From the NCBI GenBank assembly GCA_034231615.1, contig CM067317.1:51108282-51172281 (forward strand): DNA of 64,000 nt, written 5' to 3'. Below the pieces are notes generated by a model. The model searched no databases, was not told where the DNA came from, and saw nothing but the letters and a program-made list of their open reading frames with translations. Both the position numbers and the translations under genes were made by a program. Numbering within the stretch: the first letter of the stretch is position 1; each line of letters opens with the position of its first letter. This stretch comes from Meghimatium bilineatum. Its lineage: Eukaryota > Mollusca > Gastropoda > Stylommatophora > Philomycidae. This document shows positions 43,566 through 54,309 of this stretch, piece after piece.

Positions 43566-43609
43566 GGTGGAGTTTAGAACCCTGCAGTGTGGAAGCACTA
43601 GTTTGTTAC

Positions 43610-44090
43610 TCAAGTTCCAGATACTAGTTGGCAGAGCTTAGAACCCCATAGGAGCATCTGGCCTGTGAATACGCATAGTTTGTCAGTTATATCTTGTGTT
43701 TGTTGGTGAGCAGCGTTCAAAATTATGATGTCATCTGCAAAAACAAGGTCAGTTACGGTGTTATTATGAGCGATTGGATGCTTGTTTTTCCATCTTGAAC
43801 AGTTTTGCACATGATTCAATGTCCACTCCAAATAGTAGTTGCGACAGTACACAACCCTGTTTCACTACTGTGTCGACATTGAACCATTCAGAGTTTCCTG
43901 CTTCAGTTCTTACACAGCAGGTAGATTCCTTTTATGATGTTTATATATTTTAGTTGAAATCCACAGATCTTAAGAATTTCCCAAAGTGTTGGATGATGTA
44001 TGCTGTCAAAAGCTTCTTGGAAGTCATGAAATTTATTACCAAATGACATGTTTGTTGTTTGTTTGTTTGAGAATCCCAGGAATTGCAAGC
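43610..44090 (-). pseudogene. RT fragment, minus strand, head-to-head with the previous one
   Basis: Read leftward: FHDFQEAFDSIHHPTLWEILK (motif A), a QGCVLSQLLFGVDIES-type motif B, then VTDLVFADDIIILNAAHQQTQDITD (motif C FADD). This is a different family from 43245-43565. A phrase GGAAGCACTAGTTTGTTACTCA is shared between 43588-43610 and 43181-43202, marking a local duplication. Confidence 0.65.
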
Positions 44091-44099
44091 GATTAACTC

Positions 44100-44970
44100 T
44101 TACTACCTATTTGCAGTGGAGTGGTTTTTCTGAACTTTCTTTCATACCCAGGAGACTTCCCAGCAATATAATGTTGGGTAAAAGGACATGAGCCCATGGA
44201 CCGCTGGATCAGCAACCAACCCAGGAGACTTCAGCTTTCGGCTTAATGAAATAATGCAATGCCTATTGAAGGCGCCTTCTACTCAGAGGGGGTCGATAAT
44301 TGATGACATGCTATAAAGCTTCCATAGGAGAGCCTCAATATAACGGAATGTCATCTACTAAGGTTTTCCATTGCATGGGTTTTTTTTGTCTAGTGGACCA
44401 TTGGTGAGACTCACAGATGCAACCGCATGCGTTACCAAATGACATAAATATTGAAAATAATTCAGTGTTATGTTAGCTCGGTGGTAGAATGGTTAACAAG
44501 GCCCACCTTATGAATCAAACTGATGTACTTCGCAAGTGAAGATGAGCATGTCTTTTGAGAAACTCAATTCAGTTTGTGAGTCCTCAAATATCTGAAGAGT
44601 CAAATCGAAGCTCTGAAAATCCTGTTCCAGTGTGGATAAGAATGAAGCATATCTTGAGCAAAGAGAAAGCGGACTGACTACCACTTCTATTTTTGTCTTC
44701 AGTTCTCTACTGTTTTAAAATATGTTAATACTGTACCTACATAGGACATGATACTGATCATATCCCGCTGGGTGTTTAAGTCTGCATAAATCTCACCATA
44801 TCATGCTTGGTGGTCGAAAATACTCGGCTTTTGACAAATATATGTGATTATTGATTATCTGAGTTGATATGCCCTGCTACGGGAATACCCATTGGAGTGC
44901 GGTCTCTTTTAGCAGAAGGCAATAGTTCTTGTGACATGTAGATTGTATCTGTTTAAGATATGTTTTACTT
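44100..44970. other. Intergenic stretch, possible SINE-like head
   Basis: 44473-44495 (GTTAGCTCGGTGGTAGAATGG) resembles an A-box region of tRNA-derived sequence, but no B box follows. Nothing else recognised. Confidence 0.25.
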
Positions 44971-44974
44971 TGTA

Positions 44975-44980
44975 TTTATT
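44975..44980 (-). promoter_or_regulatory. Possible polyadenylation signal of the GPCR gene
   Basis: AATAAA on the minus strand, about 135 bp downstream of the GPCR stop codon. Confidence 0.4.
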
Positions 44981-45112
44981 TACCACAGAGTTGTCTTGTC
45001 TGACTTCAGGCAGTGAACAAAAGAAAACTAGTTAACTAAAAATATATCTCACAAAATACTTCTTCACAGCACAAATGTTCAATTTATACTGAAAATACTA
45101 AACAGACAGTTT

Positions 45113-46165
45113 TTAGTGGCGACCTTGCATTGAATTCTTGACAGAACCTAGAGGGCATACTAACATTGTATTTAATACTTGCTTGTACTTGCTGCTCATT
45201 TTTCGGTAGATCAAAATATTGATGCTGCAGTTTAACGTTTCCATACAGAATGCTACGGAGATAATCATCATGATAATGTTGTGATAAAGTCCATGCATGT
45301 CAAACCCTGGATTGACCATAATAGCAAAGTAAACTACAGTTTTCGGGAAGGCACAAATTATAAAAACTGTGGATATGCTGGCTACCATTGTTATAATTCT
45401 GCGATCTCTGTTCGTTGAAGAGGAAATGTCAACAATTGATGCTTTCTGTCTCCATTTGGCGTTGCTATTCAAAACTACTACTAAAACAACAGTACAAATA
45501 ATGATACTTATAAATGAAAAATAACCAAAAAAATTGTTAAAAGCATAAACGACATCTTCCACTTCAGCTCGATTTTCTGCAAAAAAGTCTACGAGGATTG
45601 TACGGTTTTTATCAGTGTTGAAAACCCAGATGAGCTGATTAACTGTAAAAGATGGGATAGTTACTGCCACCATGATTAGAAAGAGAAAAACAATTATACA
45701 TGTAGTTCTTGTTGATGTTAGAATGCTTCTTACTTTCAGAGGGAAAGCTATGCAAAGGCAGCGTTCGAACGTGATGTATGTTGTGATCAGTGCAGATATT
45801 CTAGTGAAACATGAGTAAGGGATTGCGCCAGTGACATGGGCAATCTCAGCAAAAATAATAGGAACATCTACAGCCTCTAGCTGTGGTGTTTCGGCAATGT
45901 TCACCCACAATTGAGTTAGTAAACATCCTCCATCTGAAACAGCAAGTCCGAAGAAGCTGATGTTAATTGTATCAGAGAAACCTAGTTTCAGAAAAACAAT
46001 CATGTTAATTGTGTTGGCGATGGTTCCAAGAAAGCAGATTATGGTTCCGAATGCACTGAAAGTGACAGTAATAAATATTTCTTTTATGGAATCATCCACC
46101 ATCCATATACTTTGTTCTACATTTTGGGAAGTATAATTTCCATGGGTACTGCTGTGATGAAACAT
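45113..46165 (-). CDS. Intronless rhodopsin-family GPCR, probable chemosensory or peptide receptor
   Basis: 350 residues, a normal length for a class A receptor. N-glycosylation sites are at N10 (NYT) and N187 (NRT). Predicted membrane segments are about 30-60, 69-89, 113-140, 155-173, 213-234, 258-283 and 294-321. Class A landmarks: Asn in GTIANTINM (TM1), LAVSD with Asp78 (TM2), Cys119 at the top of TM3, FERC at 133-136 in place of DRY, CAFP with Pro274 (TM6), and N-ILIY at 316-320 in TM7. A basic stretch (KWRQK, NRDRR) forms loop 3. FERCLCIAFPLKV and the single-exon structure resemble the expanded gastropod chemosensory receptors, as I recall them. The ligand is unknown. It is convergent with FANCD2, and its frame is intact among decayed elements, arguing for selection. 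The start is the first Met of the frame. Confidence 0.85.
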   Translation of the reverse strand: MFHHSSTHGNYTSQNVEQSIWMVDDSIKEIFITVTFSAFGTIICFLGTIANTINMIVFLKLGFSDTINISFFGLAVSDGGCLLTQLWVNIAETPQLEAVDVPIIFAEIAHVTGAIPYSCFTRISALITTYITFERCLCIAFPLKVRSILTSTRTTCIIVFLFLIMVAVTIPSFTVNQLIWVFNTDKNRTILVDFFAENRAEVEDVVYAFNNFFGYFSFISIIICTVVLVVVLNSNAKWRQKASIVDISSSTNRDRRIITMVASISTVFIICAFPKTVVYFAIMVNPGFDMHGLYHNIIMMIISVAFCMETLNCSINILIYRKMSSKYKQVLNTMLVCPLGSVKNSMQGRH

Positions 46166-46384
46166 GATTCAGTGGCTTCTATTGATTAAAAGTTGAGTAA
46201 ATTTCAATTGGTGAGCAACTCAGTAACTAAGTAGAGTGATTGCTTAGAATATCATGGAAGGAAAAAAAAATAGAAACTCAGATATTATAAACACATTGAT
46301 AATGCCAGATTGTGGTTGAGTGTGCTATTTAGCAGCTCAGTAGACTTTGGTTGAACTGCCCAGTAGACTTTGACTAGCAGCTTT

Positions 46385-46488
46385 GTAGAATATGATTGGT
46401 TAGCAGTTCTGTAGAATATGATTGGTTAGCAGTTCTGTAGAATATGATTGGTTAGCAGTTCTGTAGAATATGATTGGTTAGCAGAACA
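46385..46488 (+). repeat. Tandem repeat, 26-bp unit, four copies
   Basis: GTAGAATATGATTGGTTAGCAGTTCT repeats at 46385, 46411, 46437 and 46463, with degenerate units on both sides. It lies 220 bp upstream of the GPCR start, in its promoter-proximal region. Confidence 0.85.
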
Positions 46489-46621
46489 AATAACTTTGAT
46501 TGATTAACAGCCATAGATCTTTTATAATTATATAATGAAAATACCAGATATATATATATATATATACATATATAATATATATACACACATATATGATCTA
46601 TATATATCTATTCGCTAAAAC

Positions 46622-46915
46622 CTTTGTTGTCTTTCAGCATCAGGGGTAGAAGAGTTTTCTGGAGAATTGCCCTAGTGTGTTCTGAGTATATTGTGGAATT
46701 TGTTGCGTCTCTAATTTCGGTGGTCCGACGTTTTCATGGTCGGCCTCTATGTCTGCTTTCACTGTATCTGTGTAGCATAGCTTGTTGTGGTATGCTGTCT
46801 GCTAATATATGCGAACCATTTGATCTGTTGTCTCTCTTAATATATTCCAAGATTGGGATCGTGTCGTTTTTTTGGTCTAATATCCTCATTCCTCACTTTG
46901 TCTCTTAACGATATT
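46622..46915 (-). mobile_element. Group C LINE 3' end with TA-rich tail
   Basis: The minus strand ends ...CTTCTACCCCTGATGCTG-AAAGACAACAAAGG, then TTTAGCGAATAGATATATATAG running into a TA/TATAGA microsatellite at 46548-46615. Upstream blocks match RHSMPQQAMLHRYSESRHRG-type text. Confidence 0.65.
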
Positions 46916-46949
46916 CATATTATTCTGCTGCAATATGTTGTAACTAAAT

Positions 46950-47935
46950 ATTTGAATTGGTCGCCCTATTTGCAACATACGGGGATGTGAAACATGAAGC
47001 ATTAGTAAAACAGCGGCAAAGAACAAACGTCTTTGAGATGAAATACAGAAAAATTCTTCGAACATTATGGAGGGAAATAAAAGAGAAACTCCGATATTAT
47101 AAACACATTTAAGATGCCTCACCCTTACTTTTCAATATATACATAAAAGAGGCAAAAAGTGCAGAGGGCAACATGACTGCCTCAGAACAAGATAGCTCGA
47201 GAGCAATTAAACAATGAACTAAATTAATTGATTTTCGCAGACGACTAGTGCCTCATTTACGATCATGTTAACTCACTTTCCGCAACATGTAGAAAATACA
47301 ACATGAAGATTAATACACAAAAGACGGGACTTATGAAAACACCGAGCCAATTAAACATACAGGTAGACAACATATGAATAAAATAAAGTATCGGAGTTCA
47401 AATATTTTCACAGAAAATGGAAGTCTTGGTAGAGAGATAGAGACGAGATGTTAAAAGGCAAATACAGTAACATACCAACTGTCACCACTACTTCCCAAGA
47501 TCGAGATAGAGGTTAAAAGAAAAATGATTTACGTCATATTCCTACCAATACTGTGTTACCAGTGCAAAACCTGGTCTCTTTCATTTTCACATTACAGAAA
47601 GATAGTGACGTGTGAGATGAAATTCTTGAGGAAAGTTGCAGGGATTACCAGGCTCGATAGATTACGAAATGAAAACATCAGGGAAAGAATACATAGAACG
47701 GCAGCAGATCAAGTGGTTTGGTCACATAATGAGAATGCATCACGACAAGTTGACCAGGGTACACAGCCAGAGGAAGGTCATGAAAAAGATGTATAGAAAA
47801 CGTCGGGGGCATACTTAACAAATATGGTCATAGCACAGCCGAGGCCACATATCTGGCTTTGGGACACAAGCTCGAGCTCCAACAACCCCTACGATTAACG
47901 ACAGGAGTGTATAACAAACCACCTGGGGAAAGACA
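46950..47935 (+). mobile_element. Group C LINE, longer decayed copy
   Basis: Pieces in order: YDHVNSLSATCRKYNMKINTQKT near 47260, IFLPILCYQCKTWSLSFSHYRK at 47535, CEMKFLRKVAGITRLDRLRNENIRE, RQQIKWFGHIMRMHHDKLTR near 47700, and LALGHKLELQQPLRLT near 47860. The order is RT motif-C side to C-terminus. An overlapping alternative frame shows the single indel near 47690. Confidence 0.65.
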
Positions 47936-48190
47936 AAGACAATTGAAGATACCAGAGTGTTGGTTACTAAACACAATAGCAGAAAGTAAACTACACCTGT
48001 TTAGTCATATAAAGAGACACAATTATTTAGAAAGACAAATAATGGTGGGCAGTGCACCTGAACGGAGGAGAAAGGGCAGGTCAAGAAGACGACGAACTGA
48101 CGACATTTATGATAACATGAATACGTCGTTGGAAAATGCAAGACAGGGTGGGGTTCAGTGAGTTCATTGGAACGACAACGTTTTGGACAA
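47936..48190 (+). mobile_element. Group B LINE tail, uninterrupted copy
   Basis: Reads WLLNTIAESKLHLFSHIKRHNYLERQ, IMVGSAPERRRKGRSRRRRTDD and NMNTSLENARQGGVQ. Positions 47996-48030 preserve the sequence ATATAAAGAGACAC that LINE-A2 interrupts in the sister copy at 14656/18746. Confidence 0.7.
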
Positions 48191-48818
48191 CAAACATTTA
48201 AAAAGTTTGATATTGGACTAGAAAGCTTTTTTTTTCTCCTTACTCATTTGTGTGGACACAACGTTCTGAATTCTATTACCTATATTCTACATATCCAAGT
48301 CTCAGCACAAATAACTATGCTTTGCTACTTTAACATTCACAATACATACACGCTCTGGAGAAGACAAACCCTCATCCTAATTAATACTGTGTGCTGATCC
48401 ACAGAACGTCATTTACCTTGGCTGATGCATTTGATCATTAAATCAAAATTACGGAAAAAGTCAAATGCGTCACTTTAGAAGGATGAATCCGGATTAACCA
48501 GAAAGACTATATAAATGGCGAAATACAAGGTGAAATCATATATTTCTAACGGTAGAATAGCATTGCTATCAATTTTACTACCAGAGAAATTGGGCAATTA
48601 CAGCTATAAATCAAGAACCCGATAGCGTAGGCCTCTCATGAGTCAATGTCCTGTGATCGTTTAGCGAAAACTGACAAAAATAGATGAGAAAACCTTTCGA
48701 GTGTTTCACGGTTGAATTTTTGATTTCATGAAAATATAAAATTTTCTTTAGCTTGAAACTAAGAATAAAAATAACCAAAGAAAAAAAGGAGAGGATACAG
48801 CGCGTCCTCAGAAAAAAA

Positions 48819-48827
<9 letters not shown>

Positions 48828-48896
<69 letters not shown>
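48828..48896. repeat. (TA)n microsatellite, about 66 bp
   Basis: Uninterrupted TA dinucleotides; a shorter tract of the same kind lies at 48951-48970. Confidence 0.95.
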
Positions 48897-48897
<1 letters not shown>

Positions 48898-49034
48898 CCA
48901 TACGACTGGCGGACATTGATCCTGAACGTTTCAAGTGTGCAAATTTGATTTGATATATATATATATATATCGGATCTCAAACGATGGTCCTGTCGTCAGA
49001 GAAGCACGACTTTCGTAGTATTTCTACCCTTATC

Positions 49035-49135
49035 TCATTTAGTTATATGCCTATACGGCAACTTGCTGCAATGCATTCTCATAATGTGGCCAAACCACTT
49101 GATTTGCTGCCTTTCTATGTATTTCAGGGTATATA
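49035..49135 (-). mobile_element. Short group C LINE fragment
   Basis: Minus strand KYIERQQIKWFGHIMRMHCSKLP, the same block as at 47695-47750. Confidence 0.6.
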
Positions 49136-49184
49136 GTACATATAGTACTATAATATAAGACATATAGTACAACAGCAAATACCA

Positions 49185-49420
49185 TTTTTCAAAAGCTGGG
49201 CAAAATTCAGCATGCATCTCTCCGAATTATTACAGGAGGACTAAGGAGCACCCATATAATTACAATGGAAGCAATAGGAGGATTACAAAACTAACAGACC
49301 ACAGGGACGAGAAACTCACAATAATGACTGACAAATTTAGAAACCCAAAACATCACCTTGTGCAAGATAAAAGAAATGAATTAAGAAAATATACCCCATC
49401 CTGAAGCTGAACAGATCATA
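49185..49420 (+). mobile_element. LINE-A-like RT C-terminal fragment
   Basis: Reads KLGKIQHASLRIITGGLRSTHIITMEAIGG, the counterpart of VQNQALRIITGAMRSTPIIEMQ in LINE-A2, so it is a distant Jockey-type relative. It is followed by a decayed region to about 49680 ending in GAAGAAGAAGAAT. Confidence 0.55.
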
Positions 49421-49709
49421 GCAAAGTACCATCTCTAGGCTCCACACAGGAATGGTAGACTTCAAGGAGATCTCCACAAAATATAGGTTGTCCAAACTGA
49501 ACAATATCCGTGTCGTACTATTTGGCGACTTAAGAACTAAAACCTGGCTTCAAGGAGACATTTGAAAGTGAAGATGTGCACTTGGCAACTGTGATGACTT
49601 CCTGCTGACTACTGAATTCTTGGAGGTGGTCCTCCTGTCTGTGTAGACATGAGCATAGGAAACTGATTGCAGAGGAAGAAGAAGAATATACGCTCCCATT
49701 TTCACTTAC

Positions 49710-50185
49710 ATACTACCAAAGTAAGTAGCACTGATATGCTATTTCAGGGCAGAAAACTGAGACATAGTAAAGTAAGTAGCACTGGTGTGCTATTTCAGGG
49801 CAGAAAACGGGATATACCAAAATAACAGGTAGATCCAGGAATAGAGTAATAAAGTTTTGCTAATAACTGGAAGCACACATAATAACACACACAAATCGAC
49901 GTTTCGACCAAAAGGTGTAGTCACTACACATACCAATGTGGTCGTCGATGTCATTACCGTTCGTTTTCTGTTATATGTCATAATTTTGTTTCAATTGTTG
50001 TCTTGATGAAGGCCTTTTGGTCGAAACGTCGATTTGTGTGTGTTATTATGTGTGCCTCCAGTTATTAGTAAAACTTTATTACCCTATTCCTGGATCTACC
50101 TGTTGTATTTCAGTTTTGCGCAGTAAGTAGGGCCTACATATTATCGATTATACCAAATAAGTAGCACTGATATGCTATTTCAGGA
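49710..50185 (+). repeat. Short repeat (TAAGTAGCACTGATATGCTATTTC), three copies around a fold-back element
   Basis: Copies at about 49721, 49772 and 50158, each ending TTTCAGG-CAG. The first two are in tandem at about 51-bp spacing; the third lies beyond the fold-back insertion. Confidence 0.7.
49823..50106. mobile_element. Intact fold-back (MITE-like) element, about 95-bp arms
   Basis: The left arm starts AACAGGTAGATCCAGGAATAG and the right arm ends CTATTCCTGGATCTACCTGTT. Inside, CGACGTTTCGACCAAAAGG pairs with CCTTTTGGTCGAAACGTCG. The spacer is about 90 bp. Pairing is nearly complete, and no transposase is encoded. A related copy with arms at 92-178 and 4337-4402 is interrupted by LINE-A1. 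Confidence 0.8.
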
Positions 50186-50189
50186 CAGC

Positions 50190-51185
50190 AAGTTAGGATA
50201 TATGCATGTAAATATTTATATTCGTTTGTGTTTCATAAGAAAAAGAAACTGTGAACTTACGACGTGACTGAACATATGAAACATAATTGACTGAACATAA
50301 TTGAGCTTAATTTATATTTTCACGGAGAAAATTGCCGCGCTAACTGAACTCTAAGATAAAGATTGATCTGATATAAATAACCATCTCTACTGGAGTATTG
50401 GTAAAATTAATTAATTGACGAGTTGATCCGAGTCCAGACTTATCTCTCGAATAAAGCAGAACAAACATAATAAAATAGAGAATGTTGCTCTTAAAAAAAA
50501 TATACGCCTATTAAGTGCATATTTACAAAGTAGAATTTTACCCGTCTCACTTATTTTAATTGGTTTACTTTACATTATGGAACAGTAAACTTGAATATCA
50601 TAAAATAACACATTTAACGGCTACAGTAGTATTTTTCTGCATTAAACATATTATAGTATATTTCCCCGATTAGTGTCAACACCACCCCCCCCCACAAACA
50701 TGTTGGTAATATTCTGATAATAAATTATGAGCAATTTTCTTCGTTCGCTGGTGAATTGAATTATCAATAATATTTCAGATTTAATAGTGTGACTGGCATT
50801 TTTGATGTTTTGATGTTCTCTTCACTGTTAGACGTCTATTTACGCATGCATGATTAGCACAGAAGTGTGAATATTTCAACTAACATGTCTTCTGTTGTGT
50901 TAGTAAACAAATTACTTGGAGTCTTATTCACATAAAGATGTATACTGTATGCATAATCCTTTGTTTTTGAACGCTCAACACTCCGGTTTCGAAACAAACT
51001 TCAATGCGAGCTTACGATGAGTTACGACTGCAGGTTATCACCTGCGCATACAGGACAAGTACATAGGTGCCCAGATTCCCATCTCAGTAAATCCTTCAGT
51101 GTAGCTGCTGACAGTTCCAATTCGATGCTGAATTATCAGTCTCAATACTGTCTCAAGCATATCTATTATGTTTCTCTTTTATGGG
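50190..51185. other. Intergenic stretch without recognised feature
   Basis: AT-rich; includes a run of nine C at 50686-50694. No coding motif recognised. Confidence 0.4.
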
Positions 51186-51189
51186 CTGT

Positions 51190-51600
51190 TTTGATCTTTA
51201 CGAACAATTCCCAGTCTTAAGAGCGACAATGATTCACACATTAGAAAATCTTTTGAGCGAACTATTTCCCTCAGGGCATTAACTATGTCAGGTCGATTTA
51301 TTGATTTATTGCCACTGCGGTCATGCTGACTATTGAATGGACTCGCAACAGCTGCAATCCTTGCACGAAAATAAAGGTAATATTTCTGGTCGTAGATTGT
51401 GGAAATAACTCCACCCATTGGCGTCGGACGACTCCTGCTTCGACTTTGTGGAGTATATTCATTGCGTCACAATGTATGCATTCATGAGAATAGTTCTGCG
51501 ACATCAGCATGACTGCTTCCGTCACAGCCTTTATCCATATCGTAAGACAGCTCGTGGTTAAAGTGAAAGCACCGCTGTAGATTTGACAGTTTTCTCACCG
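51190..51600 (-). pseudogene. RNase H remnant, same lineage as 6205-6765
   Basis: Read leftward: EAVMLMSQNYSHECIHCDAMNILHKVEAGVVRRQWVEL (shown across the block) parallels SDSQSMLHKIEKCMIRTEWV at 6400. FINRPDIVNALREI and LSLLRLGIVRKD follow and are typical of text after RNase H in that lineage. The catalytic Asp-rich words are damaged (CDAMNI for TDSQSM). Confidence 0.55.
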
Positions 51601-51744
51601 AACTGTGTAGAAATGCCCAAGCACAGTATTGATGACGAATAACCAACACATCAGTGTAGATTATTACATCATTCTCTGCAGTGTTAACATCAATGGGCTA
51701 TTTGACTTCTGAATCCACAATCACTAAAACAAATTGGCGTATTT

Positions 51745-52105
51745 GAATCTAGATTCTGAAAAAATTGACGTATTTGAACTAGAGCATGTACAAATAGACG
51801 TATTTGAACCAGAGCGTGTACAAATTGGTGTATTTAAACTAGAGCGTGTACAAATTGGCGTATTTGAACTAGAGCGTGTACAAATTGGTGTATTTGAACT
51901 AGAGCGTGTAAAAATTGGTGTATTTGAACTAGAGCGTGTACAGATTGGCGTATTTGAACTAGACCGTGAACAAATTTGCGTATATGAACTAGACCGTGAA
52001 CAAATTGGCGTATATGAACTAGAGCGTGTACAGATTGGCGTATTTGAACTAGAGCGTGTACAAATTGGCACATTTTAACTAGACCGTGTACAAATTGGCT
52101 CTCTT
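51745..52105 (+). repeat. Minisatellite, exact 30-bp unit, about 12 copies, open on both strands
   Basis: Unit GAGCGTGTACAAATTGGCG plus TATTTGAACTA, varying at a few positions. Because 30 is a multiple of three and the unit lacks stops in several frames, it gives a 114-codon frame on + (VQIGVFELER repeats) and a 115-codon frame on - (RSSSNTPICT repeats). I regard these as by-products of the repeat. Confidence 0.9.
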
Positions 52106-52179
52106 AATGCAAAAGGCTAGCAACCCCTTATATATACAATAACAGTATTTTCTTTATCTGAGTAGGGACGCAATGAAAA

Positions 52180-53010
52180 AAAGTAGATGCATGGTGAGAG
52201 ACGGAAAGATTTCATACAGTACAATGAAAGGGCAGCACAGCGCCAGGGGGCTGCTCCAACGGCAAATAGAAAGTGAAACCGTTCCATGGACATCGGAACT
52301 ACTAACTATGTTAACTCGAGACAAGCTTCTAATTACCTGTGCTCCTTACGGGCAGAGACGAAGACCCAATCATGGGCGCCAGGCACAGCAAGAAGACCTG
52401 ACATATCTCTAATGTCGAGCTTTCCTATACCGGAAACAAGCTCGCGAAGAGAAAGGGTAATGTACCCGATGGGCTAGGCACAAATGGGAAAAGGTCTTTC
52501 AGCTCGAGAACACGCCTTGCTCCCAAACGCGTGGTGAGACTCGGACTTTGACGAGGGGTTCACGATGTCGGCGAACTCGGCTAATAAGGCGAAACAGTCT
52601 GGGTCCAAATCTTCTGCCGAGTTCTTCCTTCACCGGAACCAGGTTTGGGGAGAAGAAAAGGTTTAATACCTGATCGGCACAGGTATAGAACGTTTAATTA
52701 CACGAGGCAAGGTCACTAAAGGTTTGAACACCTAGTGCGAGATAGACGTGAACGACAATCGTCTCGGCGAAGAGTCATTATATACCCGCGCGCCCGTCGA
52801 CAGATAGGCAGGCTGTCACTGGCTAGGTAAGCTTACTGCCCGAATTAAAGGCATGACGAAAACAGATGTGCTGGGCCTCAGATGTCCCGGTCACAAAGTG
52901 AGCTAACCAAGGTGCAAATAACACAGTTCAACTGTGGAACTTGCAGTACAACGTTCTTCGCGCTCCCAGGCGGAAATCACACGATTTATTCGATGTGGTT
53001 ATAAGAGAAC
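52180..53010 (+). mobile_element. Second copy of the non-coding 1.3-kb retroposon (5'-truncated)
   Basis: Homology to the minus strand of 21134-22466 begins near AGATGCATGGTGAGAGAC and ends with CCAGGCGGAAATCACACG near 52983. Internal landmarks are AGCGCCAGGGGG, CTATACCGGAAACAAGC and ACGATGTCGGCGAA. It carries fewer of the 107-bp modules than the first copy. Confidence 0.7.
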
Positions 53011-53059
53011 AAACGCAAAAGAAGAAGAATATCAAAAATATGAATGCAAACTTCTAGTT

Positions 53060-53690
53060 TGATGACAGAATATCAGACAACTTTGACGTCTATAGTGGAT
53101 TCAAGCAAGGTTCCTCGTTCCAGCCCTTTTCGTGATATTCTTCTGTGTCTTCCTACATCATGCTTTTATTAGCTCGGAGGGTCACATTCGCTCGAGAATT
53201 GATGGCTATATGCTTAACCTGGCCCGTCTAAAAGAGAAAACTAAGAGCACTGAGATTCTTCTCAGGAGCTGCTGTACGCCGACGATGCAGCTTTAGTTGC
53301 TCATAGTGAAACGATTCCTGAAGAACAGATTAATAGACGGGTAATGGCTTGCGACCTTTTCTCGCTATCAACAAACATCAAGAAAACTGTGGCCCTCTGT
53401 CAAAACGTTTCCACATCACCGACCATCACACTGAACAATGTGCAACCTGAATTGGTACAAAACTGTAACTATCTAGATTCCAAGGTCACCGCAACACTAT
53501 CTCTCGCGAAGAAATAAGTGTCTGAATAGGAATTGCAGTAACCAATCGTTCTATCAAAAAAGAGCGTGGAGCAATACACTGTTGACGACATCAACAAAAC
53601 TCCGGACATTCCAAACCTCAGTGTACTATTCTACAGATCTGAAACATGGACACCTTACTTGAGGCAAGAACAACTCCACAAAGGTTGAAT
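53060..53690 (+). pseudogene. RT fragment of another LINE (YADD retained)
   Basis: Pieces: YSGFKQGSSF (motif B, near 53092), IFFCVFLHHAF, LNLARLKEKTKSTEIL, ELLYADDAALVAHS at 53266-53305 (motif C), PSPTITLNNVQPELV near 53420, and RSETWTPYLRQEQLHKG at 53636. The order fits CR1/RTE-type RT. It is truncated at 53690, where a minus-strand group C tail begins. Confidence 0.65.
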
Positions 53691-53691
53691 A

Positions 53692-54260
53692 ACTTTCTTT
53701 CGCTTTATTCCCATTTATGCCTTGCAGCGGCAGAAATACAATAATATTCTGGAGATGGCTTTTTTGTGTAGTTCTTATAGGTTTGTTTTCATCGACTCCT
53801 TTATTTCTGTAATCCATCGTTTGCGTAGTCTGCCCCGGGCTTTATAACCAACGTGCCAGTATGCTAATGATTCTTGAGGGATACTGTCTCATGGCAGCCT
53901 GGAAGCAGGTGAATACACCTTAATCTGTTGTCTTCTGATGTAATCCAGGATTGGCATTGTGTTTGTTAGTCTTCTGATGTTTTAGTTTCTGATTTTATCT
54001 CTTATTGTTACTCCGAGGATCTATGTAGACATGTCATTTCTGTTGTAACAAGTTTTCTTTTGACTTCTATTTTACATTGGTAGCATAGTGATGGTACACT
54101 ATTTTTTATATAGTGCAATTTTGGTGTTCATGTTCACATGTTTGCTTCTGACAATAGGGGACATCTGTCCTAAGATCTGGTACGCCATGTTGCATCTATA
54201 TTCGATGTCTGTGGGTTTATTTTTCAATTTGATGATATGAAGCTCCCAAGATAAGTGAAA
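53692..54260 (-). mobile_element. Group C LINE 3' tail
   Basis: The complement of TTATGCCTTGCAGCGGCAGAAATAC is the 3' coding end. Upstream are TMDYRNKGVDENK, HVYIDPRSNNKR and an IVYHHYATNVK-type counterpart of PTLCYQCQT. Decayed. Confidence 0.5.
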
Positions 54261-54309
54261 TCTTTCCCCAGTTTAAGTTATCTGTCATCGATGGTGGTGT
54301 TTCATCTAG

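Noticed and set aside
44470-44545. tRNA gene
   Set aside because: Only an A-box-like head is present; no cloverleaf or B box can be formed.
48611-48980. Open frames with long IYIYIY tracts
   Set aside because: They are translations of (TA)n microsatellites.
51734-52078. 114-codon open frame of VQIGVFELER repeats as a gene
   Set aside because: It is produced by a 30-bp minisatellite that is open on both strands; there is no start context, domain or splice support.
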